8,601 bases of DNA from Candidatus Altimarinota bacterium. GTDB lineage: Bacteria; Patescibacteriota; Gracilibacteria; BD1-5; UBA2023. This document shows positions 1 to 8,008 of this stretch, one piece after another; position 1 is the stretch's first letter; each line of letters opens with the position of its first letter. The stretch is taken from contig CANBWW010000039.1 in NCBI GenBank assembly GCA_947373235.1, forward strand, positions 1 through 8,601. The letters are read 5' to 3'. Under the pieces are notes generated by a model, which saw only the letters and a program-made list of their open reading frames with translations, was not told the origin of the DNA and searched no databases. Made by a program: the position numbers and the translations under genes.

Positions 1-455
1 CTGGTACTGGATATAAAATAGAAGAAAATGGTGAATACATATCTTATGATGTTTCATCACTTTCTGGAGCTATTGGATGATTTTCTGGAAAAACCATCAC
101 TCTTACACTTTCTGATCCAGTAGGAACATATGGAAGAACAAATACAGACATATCAAAGGGACTAATATGAAATGGACCAAAATGGTATATTGCTGATTTT
201 GGAAACTTCAGAGTATATAAAAGATCATCAGATAATACATATTGGACTACTTTATGTACAAGTCCATCAACATGTACGGATTCACCCCTATCCGAAACGG
301 ATGAAAAGAATATTACCTTTAAAATTCCAGTTAATATAAATTCAACACCGATAATCATTGGTAATATCCATGCAAATGCAATGATAAATGGAACTTCAAC
401 TTCATGATATTGGTTTCCAATAGGAAGTGTTATCGAAAAAATCACGATCCAATAA
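1..455 (+). CDS. C-terminal part of a beta-rich, probably surface or secreted protein (5' end outside window)
   Basis: The reading frame is open from the left edge (first whole codon at position 3) to TAA at 453-455, followed by a second TAA, giving about 150 residues. It needs three TGA codons read as Gly (78-80, 168-170, 405-407). The visible part is rich in Gly, Ser, Thr, Asn and aromatic residues, with many short beta-type stretches such as KTITLTLSDP and NITFKIPVNI. There is no transmembrane helix, and there is one close cysteine pair (CTSPSTC). This composition suits an extracellular domain. I do not recognise a family. It is convergent with the large surface-protein gene on its right and shares a terminator with it. 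The frame is certain; the location is inferred from composition only. Confidence 0.8.
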
Positions 456-456
456 T

Positions 457-486
457 AAAAAACTCTCTGTGTACAGAGAGTTTTTT
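457..486. terminator. Bidirectional intrinsic terminator between convergent genes
   Basis: A 13-bp perfect stem (AAAAAACTCTCTG / CAGAGAGTTTTTT) closes on the loop TGTA. It lies two bases downstream of the + gene's stop (453-455) and one base before the - gene's stop (488-490). An A-tract on the left and a T-tract on the right let the hairpin act in both directions. Confidence 0.9.
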
Positions 487-487
487 A

Positions 488-3400
488 TTATGCATTATTA
501 TTTATTCTTAATACAAATGTTTTTGATATAGATTTTGGACTTAAAACAAGAGGATTTTTACTTATTACTGCCTTGGCAGTAATAGTGATTGTATAAAATT
601 CAGGCTGACTTGCATCATAGTTATGAAAATCTATAACTCATGTCGTTTTATCGATTGTCATTCATGTAGGACCACCTGAAGCAGTATATTCTATAGAACG
701 CCCGAGTGAATCAGTCACACCACCTGCATCTATAGGCAGCATGCCTGTACCACCATTATCATCTAAAGCCATATCACTCAAGCTCGCAAAGGCTCCACCA
801 GGAATCGGAGCTGGATCTGGAGCCGCTATATCGATCGTCTTACTCACTGTTTGAACTGCCTCTAGAGTCCCATCTGGTTTCTTTCCTTGAGCAGAGAACT
901 TGAGAACATGACTTCATGCAGCAGTATTGGTAGGGAGGCTCACCGAATAAGTCGCCCCACTCTGAGAAACTGTTATACTGACTCCATCGAGAGTGGCCGT
1001 CACTCCAGACACTCCGTCTGGATCACTAAAGGTAACAGAATATTTCTGAGAAACAACTGAGATAGCACTCAGAGTTCAGGGAGTATTGTTTTGTGTAAAT
1101 GTAAGTATCTGGACTGGACTTGGATTACTCACATTTAAAACTGCTTTTTTTCGTAACCATACTGCCACTACACCAGAACCAAAGTTGGTAGGAACAGCTG
1201 AGTAGGTTTTTCCATTATCAAAACTAACTTCATAATCTGAAGAGACTTGACCATTCCAGTTGATAGTGTTGATATCGTCATCGACAGAGAAAGTCGGTGC
1301 TGGTGGAGTCGAAAGAGCCAAAGTACGAAATGAAACAACTGCGCTTGTTTTTGTCACGGTCTGACCATTGGCACCATTTTTCGTGTCATACTGTATCGTA
1401 TATGTATACAGACTGTTTGGTATGAGTTGAGTTGGATTTACAGTATTTCCAGAGCCATCATGGACGATGTATTGGATATTGGTAAGGAATCCTGACGGAT
1501 TATCCGTGTCCGTCACTGAACCTCCTGCAAATGACACCTTCGTTGTTCCTATCGTGAGAGTTGGTAAGATGAGGGACTCTGGATGATCTATGGGTGCTAC
1601 ATCTATTGTTTGGATATTTTTTACTTGATGAATTGGCGTCGAAGTGAGCGTACCATCGGAGTTTTTCTTATTCGCGGTTCCTGTAATTTCAAGAATGTAA
1701 GTTGTATTTGGTGTAAGATTTTGGATCAATACGTCAGCTCCGATAACTGACTGATGAATCATTGTTCCAGAAGTATCTTTCACGACACAAGTTCCACTCA
1801 CACCATCGAGATCCGTGATATTACACTGAGCAAGCAGACTCGAAGAAGTTATATTGGTAGCGCCGAGAACAACCGTCGTGGGCGCATCTGTATAGATCAC
1901 AGGCTTTGTTCAGACATTCACCGTTATTGTTTCCTTTGCCTTTCCACCTTTTCCATCATCGATGATGACAGAAACAATCCCCTTTCCTGAAAATCCAGGT
2001 TTTGGCGTAAATATGATCGTTCCGTCAGGATTATTGACCAGTGTTCCGTCAGATGAAGTAGCAGAAGCAGAAAGACTATCTCCATCTAGATCACTCGCTT
2101 TTGTAAGAGGAGATAAAACAACCGAAGTATCATACGCTGTATCATAAGTACTATCTACTCAGACAGGAGCATGATTGGTATGAACAATATTTACAACCAC
2201 TGGAATATCTACCTTCACAATTCCATTCGTTCCCTGGACATCGATAGTATGTAGTCATTCACTCAGAGCTTCTTCAGTAGTAATGGTAAGATTCTGGGAC
2301 TTTCCAGAAATAGCTACGACATTCCCGCCATCAATGCGATAACTATATGCGACAGGAAAATCAGAATTGACGGTAAAAGTCACCGTATGATTTTCATTCA
2401 CGATCACACTGTTTGTATTTACAGTAAGTTTTGGGATTTTTTCTATCTTCGTGACATCTTGAGAGACGATATGATCGACACTCGTCGTAACAATTTTGAG
2501 CTTTGAGTACAAGTTTGATGGCACTACTCCATCACCTGTAGTCAAGTCATGAGCTGCATTAATAGCCTTCAATTCGGTTGTGTCTGGACGAGCATAATTC
2601 CCAAATCCTCATGTCAATGAAAGACCAAAAGTAGTATCAGATTTCCCCTGTGTATTCACACGAGTAAATGCACCTACTGAAAAGTTTTTCGAAATTCATT
2701 TTTGGAGTTCGACAGAAACGGGATTTCCGAAACCGTCATGCTCATAAGTTGTATTCAGAGAAGCCTTCTGATCTGGAAACCAATTTTTCACACCAACTCC
2801 CCATCATTTTTGTTGGTCGAGTTGGAGATAGTGAAGATCGATACGAGACTGATCACCGATATCATGTGTCACACCAGCACGAGTATACATCCATGAATCT
2901 CCTTTTCACTCAGTGGTAGTCGTAGTGTCTACGGAAGTCTTTGTTATTTCTGTATAATTTGTAAAGTCTTTATTTTTTGTAGAAGTGCTATGCGTCACGT
3001 TTCTAGCAAGTTCAGTGCTTTTTACATTTTGATCTGCGATATCGATATAGATCGTTCCCTTATCGAGATTGATCACACCCTTTCAGAAAATACTTCCACC
3101 ATTTATATTTTTCTGATAGGCTTCGTTATATTCTCGCACCTGAGATGCTCCGAGAAGAACATATCCTTTATCAGAAATAGTATATCCTGCAGCGATAAGT
3201 GCCTTTTCTACAAGTGATGATCTCTCACCATCTATTTTAAAAACAAAAGGTGTATCCGTAGGAATAAGAGTCACACCGAGACGATACGTCTCAGGACTTC
3301 CATCCTTAACAGCTACACCTGCATCAATAATCGTATCTATAGTATTTCAGAATTTTACTTCCTGAGTGAGTGGGATCACTCCATTATTCGTCACATTATT

Positions 3401-3523
3401 TACACTTCCACTGATCGTATCCCGTACATCGTATGAAACCGGGGAAGGAACATCTGCTGAAGCCGGAGAAGAAACCGCAAGAGCCGTCGCAAGAGCCGTA
3501 GCTGACAATACTTTATTAGGCAT
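488..3523 (-). CDS. Exported multidomain adhesin-like protein: beta-hairpin segment followed by Ig/cadherin-like and FN3-like domains
   Basis: This 1011-residue protein needs about 13 TGA codons read as Gly. The start is ATG at 3521-3523, just downstream of a sigma70-type promoter. Residues 1-23 form a Sec signal peptide (Lys4, an Ala/Leu-rich core, ASA before Asp24). Residues about 212-310 alternate polar and hydrophobic residues in repeated hairpins with turns such as PDQK and DGFGN, resembling outer-membrane barrel strands. An Ig-like region follows at about 355-447. A cadherin-like tandem domain spans about 450-537 (NHAPVGVDSTYDT, then DLDGDSLS, then DDGKGGKA). FN3-like units lie at about 545-745 (LTPNTTYILEITG; SFRTL). 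Another Ig-like unit follows, and a putative He_PIG/CADG-like domain ends the protein (TIDKTTGVIDF). It ends with TAA after a second TAA-rich stretch at the terminator. It probably acts as a cell-surface adhesin. The domain names come from pattern recognition; the barrel idea is inference. Confidence 0.85.
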
Positions 3524-3556
3524 ACACCAGAAAGGTAAAAATAGATAAACATATTT

Positions 3557-3583
3557 ATTATACAATCTTAATTTTATTGTCAA
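3557..3583 (-). promoter_or_regulatory. Sigma70-type promoter of the large adhesin-like gene
   Basis: Read on the - strand, a perfect TTGACA (3578-3583) and a perfect TATAAT (3557-3562) are separated by 15 bp. The spacer is slightly short, and shifting one hexamer improves it. Transcription should begin near 3550, leaving a leader of about 27 nt before the ATG at 3523. This also argues against the in-frame TTG at 3583 as start, because it is part of the -35 element. Confidence 0.75.
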
Positions 3584-3644
3584 ACGAAAAAGTGATTTTC
3601 GATTTTTCTTTGGAAAATGTAAGAATTCAGAAAGGTTTCATATG

Positions 3645-3650
3645 TAGAAT
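3645..3650 (+). promoter_or_regulatory. Possible -10 element for the AstE/ASPA-like gene
   Basis: TAGAAT matches five of six consensus -10 bases and lies where a leader of about 23 nt would result before the ATG at 3680. This matches the spacing seen at the other promoters here. No convincing -35 hexamer sits 16-18 bp upstream, so this is a weak call. Confidence 0.35.
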
Positions 3651-3679
3651 GGAGAGAATTTTATTTTTTATTTTTCTCT

Positions 3680-4489
3680 ATGCTGAAACTCGAAATCCTC
3701 TCTGGAATCTGGAAACTCGACTCATGAATCCCTGGAAAAGTCGTCACGATCATGGCTGGCATGGATGGGAAAGATCAAACATGAGTTCAAGAACTTCTGA
3801 ATATCATGGATGATATCGAACTCATAAGTGGCAAACTCTACTGTATCATCGCCAATCCTGAAGCTCTCAAAAGATGAGTGCATCAACTCGAAAAATCGAT
3901 GGATCAGACATTTTTAGAAATCCCGACGAGCTCTACGGATGAGGATCTACGTACACAAGACATCATTCCATTTCTACGTGAAAGCGATATTCTCCTCACT
4001 CTGGAACAAAGTACCAGCGAAGAAAAAATAGAATCTTTTCTCTGTTTGTGAGATATAGCATGGGCAGGATTTTTCGATGTGAAACATATCATCACGTGAC
4101 TCGAGACCCTGAAACCTGCACGAAGTGAAAGCTATATGTGACTTCTCTGAAAAACATGAATCTATATGTCGAGATGAAAAGAGAAAAGATGAATGAGCAA
4201 AAAGGAAATACATAATTTTCTCACTGCTACAAAGAATATACAAGGGGAAACGATTCTCTATACAAAACAAAAGAGATATCACCTCGATACGCTCCTACGA
4301 GCTCCGAATACAGACTTTCGATTCTCTAAAAAGTGGAAAAACTTCGATACAGTAGAAGCATGAGAACCGATAGCATATCATGAAGAAGTGACGATCCGAG
4401 CGCCATATACAGGAATTATCGCATTTGCAAAAATCCCGACGCACATATGAGACGAGATGTGTGTTTTTGGGAGAGAAATAGTTTCATAA
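3680..4489 (+). CDS. Degenerate succinylglutamate desuccinylase/aspartoacylase-family protein (probable pseudoenzyme)
   Basis: This 269-residue protein carries 12 of its 21 glycines as TGA. ATG 3680 is the only ATG between the upstream TAA (3620-3622) and the conserved core. Family landmarks are recognisable in order: VVTIMAGMDGKDQTGV (21-36) matches the usual AGVHGNExxGV; IIANPEALKRGV (56-67) matches the NP-A-GV segment; and ILLTLEQST (104-112) matches LLDLHST. The C-terminal part (212-269: DFRF, NFDTVEAGEPIA, APYTGIIAF, GDEMCVFGREI) matches the family's final beta domain. Active members are zinc hydrolases that cleave N-acyl amino acids. Here the His and Glu ligands become Asp29 and Asp32, the second His becomes Glu109, the DLNR segment becomes SMDQ, and the catalytic Glu region reads MSRGK (163-167). 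Hydrolysis is therefore unlikely. A binding or structural role is possible. Family assignment is fairly sure; loss of activity is inferred from my by-eye alignment. Confidence 0.75.
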
Positions 4490-4519
4490 AAAATCCCTAC
4501 GAATTCGTAGGGATTTTTT
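4488..4519. terminator. Bidirectional intrinsic terminator, 32-nt perfect palindrome
   Basis: AAAAAATCCCTACGAA and its exact complement form a perfect palindrome centred on an EcoRI-type GAATTC, ending in six T on either strand. The outer bases are shared with the stop codons of both flanking genes (TAA 4487-4489 on + and TAA 4518-4520 on -). The fold would have a tight loop at the centre. Confidence 0.9.
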
Positions 4520-4814
4520 ATTCTTTTTTATCTCCTGGAGCAGATATTGTTTTTCTATCTTCAGGCACACATACTCAGTCAAGACAAGTATAATGATCTC
4601 AGCTATCTACAAATGGCGTAAACTGAATATGTCATCCATCCTTTAGTGCAGACGTGGTATCACACTCACTTCCATATTCGTATGGTCACTTTCAACAAAG
4701 TAAAACCATATCCGTAGCAAACTTCATATTATGGATCGTATAGGATGCCTGGGATTCCTGGACTGGAGCAATACTCAGAGCAAGAGCAAGAGGGAGCGCA
4801 GATAATGACTTCAT
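4518..4814 (-). CDS. Small secreted four-cysteine protein, unknown function
   Basis: The 98-residue frame runs from ATG (4812-4814) to TAA (4518-4520) and uses five TGA codons as Gly. Residues 1-23 are a signal peptide: Lys2, the core LSALPLALALSIA, then SQA before Ser24. The mature part is about 75 residues with four cysteines (in LLCGKG, SECD, YTCLD and GVCVP), enough for two disulfides in an exported protein. The C-terminus is charged (DKKE). No membrane anchor follows the signal peptide. I do not recognise a family. It has its own promoter, stands divergent to the repeat-protein gene, and converges on the AstE-like gene. It may be a small folded secreted factor or envelope component, which is inference only. 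Confidence 0.75.
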
Positions 4815-4841
4815 AAGAGTATAGTTTTATATATATTATTC

Positions 4842-4869
4842 TTTATATTTAAATAATTAATAATGTCAA
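4842..4869 (-). promoter_or_regulatory. Sigma70-type promoter of the small secreted protein gene
   Basis: On the - strand, a perfect TTGACA (4864-4869) is followed after 16 bp by TATAAA (4842-4847, five of six). Transcription would start near 4835, giving a leader of about 20 nt before ATG 4814. The leader is AT-rich and has no Shine-Dalgarno sequence. Confidence 0.75.
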
Positions 4870-5080
4870 TATTATTCATTTCATTTTGAGATAGAAATAT
4901 TTCCTCGAAGCGGTTAAGCGGTCTGATGCGAATATTTGTACAATTTATGTATACGTTTTCTGGAAAATACGGATAAAAATATCTTATACAAGAAGCTCAA
5001 GGCAGAGAAGGAAACATGGAAATAAATGTAATCCCATACAGAAGAGAAAAACCAAGAAAAAGAATGGTCGAAAAAAAGTG

Positions 5081-5109
5081 TTGACGAAGCTCGAAAAATC
5101 GACTACAAT
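5081..5109 (+). promoter_or_regulatory. Sigma70-type promoter of the repeat-protein gene
   Basis: TTGACG (5081-5086, five of six) and TACAAT (5104-5109, five of six) are spaced by the ideal 17 bp. Transcription should begin at about 5116, so the in-frame ATG at 5108 lies within the -10 element and cannot be the start. The ATG at 5138 is left as the start, with a leader of about 22 nt. Confidence 0.75.
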
Positions 5110-5137
5110 GGAGTTACTTATTTTTAAGTTTCACACT

Positions 5138-6148
5138 ATGGGTACTCGAAATGCACCTGGAGAAGGAAACAACATACCAAATACTCTTCCTCAAAATAAT
5201 GAGCAGAAGGTGAATGCAGTAAAGAAGTTCGTCTGAGCTTCTCTCCTTGTTCTTTCTGTACAGGCATGAGCGGTAGACAAACCCATCGATGTGAATCATA
5301 TTCCGAGTGTACGATCGACTTCTACACTGGTAAGTACTATCCAAAGTACGGATGTCCGATGAAACACTACTACAAAAGTGGATAATGGAACGGTCGATCT
5401 CAGAATGAATACAAAATCAACAGAAAAAAATGGATCAAAAGTAACATCGGAATTGCTGCCTGATGGATCTGGTGTCAATCTCATCGATGGATCTGGATCA
5501 AAAATGTCGGTGACTTGGAGCGAACTCAAGGGACTTCCACTCGATCAACAAGGGATTATTATTCAGATGCTTCACGATGATCAGAAGAAAGCATACCAAG
5601 CCTTTCTCCTATCACAACCGTCCCCGTCCCCTTCCGTTTCACTTCAGGGAACAAAAGAGTTGGGGTATGGACAAATGGCTTCAAATGGGGAAAGTTTTGA
5701 AAAATTGGCAGCACTATCTTCAGAAGAAATGGGGAAATTGCCTCCAAAAATCCAAGAAGAATTGGAGGGATATATAGATCAACAAGTGAAGCAAAAGAAA
5801 GAAGTGATAGTATCACTAGATAAAAGCAATGATCAAAAGAAAGAAGTGATAGTATCACTGGATAAAAGCAATAATCAAAAGAAAGAAGTGATAGTATCAC
5901 TTGATAAAAGCAATGATCAAAAGAAAGAAGTGATAGTATCACTGGATAAAAAGATAGCATGACAAAAAGAGGAATTATGAAGAACTGTCGCGAAAGTAGT
6001 GCCACAATTGCTCGCAGAAGCAAAAGCTGGAAATAAAGTCATTGTATCAAAGACTATGAAAGAAAGTATTCAGATGATGGCAGATGGAAAGATTCCCCCA
6101 CCAGAAATGAGAGCATTTGCAAAAGAACTCCTGACATATATGAACTAA
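5138..6148 (+). CDS. Exported repeat-containing protein, unknown function
   Basis: The 336-residue frame uses five TGA codons as Gly and ends with TAA. A polar 28-residue N-terminus precedes Lys29-Lys30 and a hydrophobic segment (FVGASLLVLSVQAGA, 31-45) ending in AGA. This looks like a signal peptide with a long n-region, or an uncleaved anchor. A Ser/Thr/Asn-rich linker follows, then a helical unit at about 125-160 (WSELKGLPLDQQG onward) and a Ser/Pro run (QPSPSPSVS). Residues 173-202 form a module nearly identical to one in the next gene. Four 14-residue repeats (QKKEVIVSLDKSND) run from 219 to about 271, and a helical C-terminus rich in Lys, Glu and Met closes the protein. There are no cysteines and no recognised family. 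The repeats predict a charged helical or strand-repeat rod. It may form an operon with, or be a paralogue of, the gene at 6198. Function unknown. Confidence 0.8.
5653..5743 (+). repeat. Copy A of a 91-nt block shared by the two neighbouring genes
   Basis: This block matches 6440-6530 with one mismatch (A5674 versus C6461, Gln to His). It encodes a module starting KELGYGQMASNG and ending EEMGKLP. Flanking sequences diverge sharply on both sides, which points to recent duplication or gene conversion. Confidence 0.95.
5792..5951 (+). repeat. 42-nt in-frame tandem repeat, 3.8 copies
   Basis: Units begin at 5792, 5834, 5876 and 5918, each encoding the 14-residue unit QKKEVIVSLDKSND or a close variant. 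The last unit stops matching after 34 nt. Differences are confined to the third base of one Leu codon and one GAT/AAT change. Each unit contains the 13-nt palindrome GTGATAGTATCAC (5804, 5846, 5888, 5930). Confidence 0.97.
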
Positions 6149-6149
6149 T

Positions 6150-6178
6150 TTGCACTAAAAATAAAAATATGTTATCCT
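6150..6178 (+). promoter_or_regulatory. Possible sigma70-type promoter for the gene at 6198
   Basis: TTGCAC (6150-6155) and TATCCT (6173-6178) are separated by 17 bp, with four of six matches at each box. The -10 overlaps the left arm and loop of the 6163-6197 hairpin. A start site near 6185 would leave only about 12 nt before the ATG. Confidence 0.45.
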
Positions 6179-6197
6179 AAACGGGTAACATATTTTT
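6163..6197 (+). terminator. Intergenic hairpin abutting the next start codon (terminator or attenuator)
   Basis: Arms 6163-6177 and 6183-6197 pair over 15 bp with a single T-G wobble, closing on the loop TAAAC. The right arm ends in five T and is followed immediately by ATG 6198. It fits an intrinsic terminator for the upstream gene, but its position means it also occupies the whole leader of the downstream gene. Confidence 0.7.
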
Positions 6198-7976
6198 ATG
6201 TCGGAAAATCTCCACGACATCCCCCTCTCAGAAGATCCTGGAAAGAAAAACCAGGAGACTTTATCACGCCCTCTCAGTCTGACGACCATCGAACAAGTAA
6301 AAAATGATCCAAGAATTCAAAAACTCGGACAAGATCCTGAAAAAAGAGGAGCAATTATCGCCTTTCTTCAGAAAAATGAAGTACCACTCTCACAATGAGA
6401 TAATACAGTCGAACAAGCTCGGATCAAGACCGAATGATTAAAAGAGTTGGGGTATGGACACATGGCTTCAAATGGGGAAAGTTTTGAAAAATTGGCAGCA
6501 CTATCTTCAGAAGAAATGGGGAAATTGCCTTTCGGAATTCGGATGGAGGTGAAAAAATGGCAAAAAGAAAAACTCGATAATGTGCTAGTATCAAAAGAAG
6601 TGGAAAGCAAAGAGCTTGATAAAGACGTAGGATCAAAAATAATTGACTCACAAGAATTTCAAAAGAAAATAACAGAAGTAGACAAAGAAGTAGACAAGCT
6701 TACCGCTCGTTTTACTGAAAATGATAATACATTCCTCGATACTTCCCTCGAAAGTGCAAAATCCTGAAAAGTAGATAACGCTGCCGTCGAAGAACTCAAG
6801 AAAAAAGGAGCCACCCAAGCAGACATACAAAGTGGAAAATACGATAATTATATCTCTGCTTCGATCATCATCGAAAATGCAAGTAAGTTCGAGGCGTATC
6901 AGAAAGATCCGAAAGGATTTACCGACTCCATCCGCTCACTCCAGTCACTCGGTATACCGGTGCGGGTACAGTGAGATTTCCAGCAATACAGTGAACAAAT
7001 AGATTCTAGATTTGCACCTGGAGATCGAAGAGACGCTGCCACGTATGCGGTGCGTGATGGACTCAATACTTGAGAGTATAAGTCACTCCACTATGATGGA
7101 CTGGGAGAACAATATACACTTATAGGAACTGATGGGATCACTCGGAAAGATATCATCATGGATAAGCCTCCGCGTGCAGAGATCCGTATGAGTACGCTCC
7201 ATATCGGACATGAGATCAGTCCACCAACTCAGGATGAAAACAAGCGACAAGAATACATAGAAGCATATAAAAAGAACTACGAATCCGCACAAAAAATAGA
7301 GGTACATCCCGTTCCAGAATCTGATCCACAGAAATCCGAAGTGATGAATACTCTCTATGAAAAAGCATTTAAACGAGAATGAAATCCTGCAGAAAATATA
7401 CAAGATCGTATCCGTGTAATAGAACAACTCAAACGTCTCAACCAAGAAAGAAAAGATAAAAATCTATCGAATAGCCTGACCAATCTCCAAAGTCCAGAAC
7501 CAAAAAATAGTCAGTTCGAAGCAGAAATACGAAATCTCGAAAAACTCGAAACAAACTATAAAACAGAAAAAGCTATTTTTGAATCTGTACAGAAACTTCC
7601 ACCTGATCGATCTGATGACTTTGATACAACGGCAAAAAAGAATCTCAGATGGCTTCTAGAAAATCACTTCGATCGTATGGGACCAGCTTCACAAGAAGCG
7701 GTCGATCAGATCATCGCGTATGAAAACCGTGGTCGCACTGAGGCAACGAAGATTCATCTCGATAAGCCGATCGATCCGAAGAAAGATGATGCAAAAATCC
7801 TGAAAAACGATCTTGCAAAACTCGGTATCACACCGGAAAGCGTCAAAACGGATACACTCACATCTACCCAGAAAGATATCGGTCAGATGCTTTCGAAAAA
7901 TCCATGAGATACTGGAAGTATCGAAAGAAAACTCAGTACCGATCAAGCAGAATGATGAAACAAGGAAACAAAATAA
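6198..7976 (+). CDS. Large hydrophilic, mostly helical protein of unknown function
   Basis: The 592-residue frame reads nine TGA codons as Gly, including a TGA-TGA pair near the end, and stops at TAA 7974-7976. ATG 6198 is the first in-frame start and follows a hairpin without a Shine-Dalgarno sequence. The protein has no signal peptide, no membrane segment and no cysteine that I could find, so a cytoplasmic location is the default unless it is exported another way. Residues 82-111 repeat the module of the preceding gene almost exactly. Residues about 115-180 are Lys/Glu-rich helix. A more globular part spans about 230-350 (SIRSLQSLGIPVRVQG, FAPGDRRDAATYAV, YTLIGTDGITRKD, STLHIGHEI). Long charged helices with possible coiled coils cover about 350-500, and the end is hydrophilic. 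No family recognised. Pairing with the upstream gene suggests a shared process. Confidence 0.85.
6440..6530 (+). repeat. Copy B of the 91-nt block shared by the two neighbouring genes
   Basis: This is identical to 5653-5743 except C at 6461 (CAC, His, where copy A has CAA, Gln). It is in the same reading phase, so both genes encode the same 30-residue module. Sequence downstream (TTCGGAATT versus CCAAAAATC) is unrelated. Confidence 0.95.
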
Positions 7977-7999
7977 AAATCCCCAAGTTGGGGATTTTT
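7975..7999. terminator. Bidirectional intrinsic terminator between convergent genes
   Basis: AAAAATCCCCAA and TTGGGGATTTTT flank a single G, so a GC-rich stem with a small loop (AAGTT) forms with an A-tract on one side and a T-tract on the other. It starts inside the + gene's TAA (7974-7976) and sits 9 bases from the - gene's stop. Confidence 0.9.
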
Positions 8000-8008
8000 A
8001 AAACTCTT

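Larger units (their letters stand above)
4815..5137. other. Divergent intergenic region (323 bp) with two promoters and no supported gene
   Basis: The left third is very AT-rich and holds the promoter of the small secreted protein. The right end holds the promoter of the repeat-protein gene. Between them is a short direct repeat of AAGCGGT (4908-4914 and 4916-4922), which could be an operator but has no other support. A purine-rich stretch at about 5007-5080 includes a GAAGGA-ATG start-like site at 5016, whose short frame I reject. No RNA gene fold was seen. Confidence 0.6.

Noticed and set aside
3524..3583. In-frame TTG start extending the large adhesin-like protein by 20 residues
   Set aside because: The TTG is the -35 element of the promoter, and the extension would place residues ahead of a clean signal peptide.
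3577..3813. + strand frame beginning MSNEKVIF
   Set aside because: It overlaps the AstE-like gene in another frame and ends after it begins. The other frame carries the conserved family motifs.
488..4489. Interrupted frames as pseudogenes with many stop codons
   Set aside because: All interruptions are TGA and none is TAA, TAG or a frameshift, and the same is true of every gene in the window. Recoding explains it and decay does not.
5108..5137. Upstream in-frame ATG as start of the repeat-protein gene
   Set aside because: The ATG lies inside the -10 box TACAAT, so it would not be transcribed. ATG 5138 fits the promoter.
5016..5222. 68-residue + frame starting at an ATG with a GAAGGA site upstream
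   Set aside because: It overlaps the well-supported promoter and first 85 bases of the repeat-protein gene in another frame, and its product is unremarkable. It could be a leader ORF, but nothing supports that beyond the start-like site.
5792..5951. Direct repeats as a CRISPR array
   Set aside because: The units are contiguous with no variable spacers and are in phase with a coding frame.
5559..6023. Antisense frame with repeated hydrophobic, membrane-like segments
   Set aside because: It is the mirror of the 42-nt tandem repeat and of the real + strand gene. It has no promoter and crosses a repeat whose variation follows the + strand codon phase.
7200..7214. HIGHE (His335, His338, Glu339 in the 6198 gene) as a metal-enzyme motif
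   Set aside because: The order does not match HExxH or other zinc motifs, and no supporting ligand or family context is visible.
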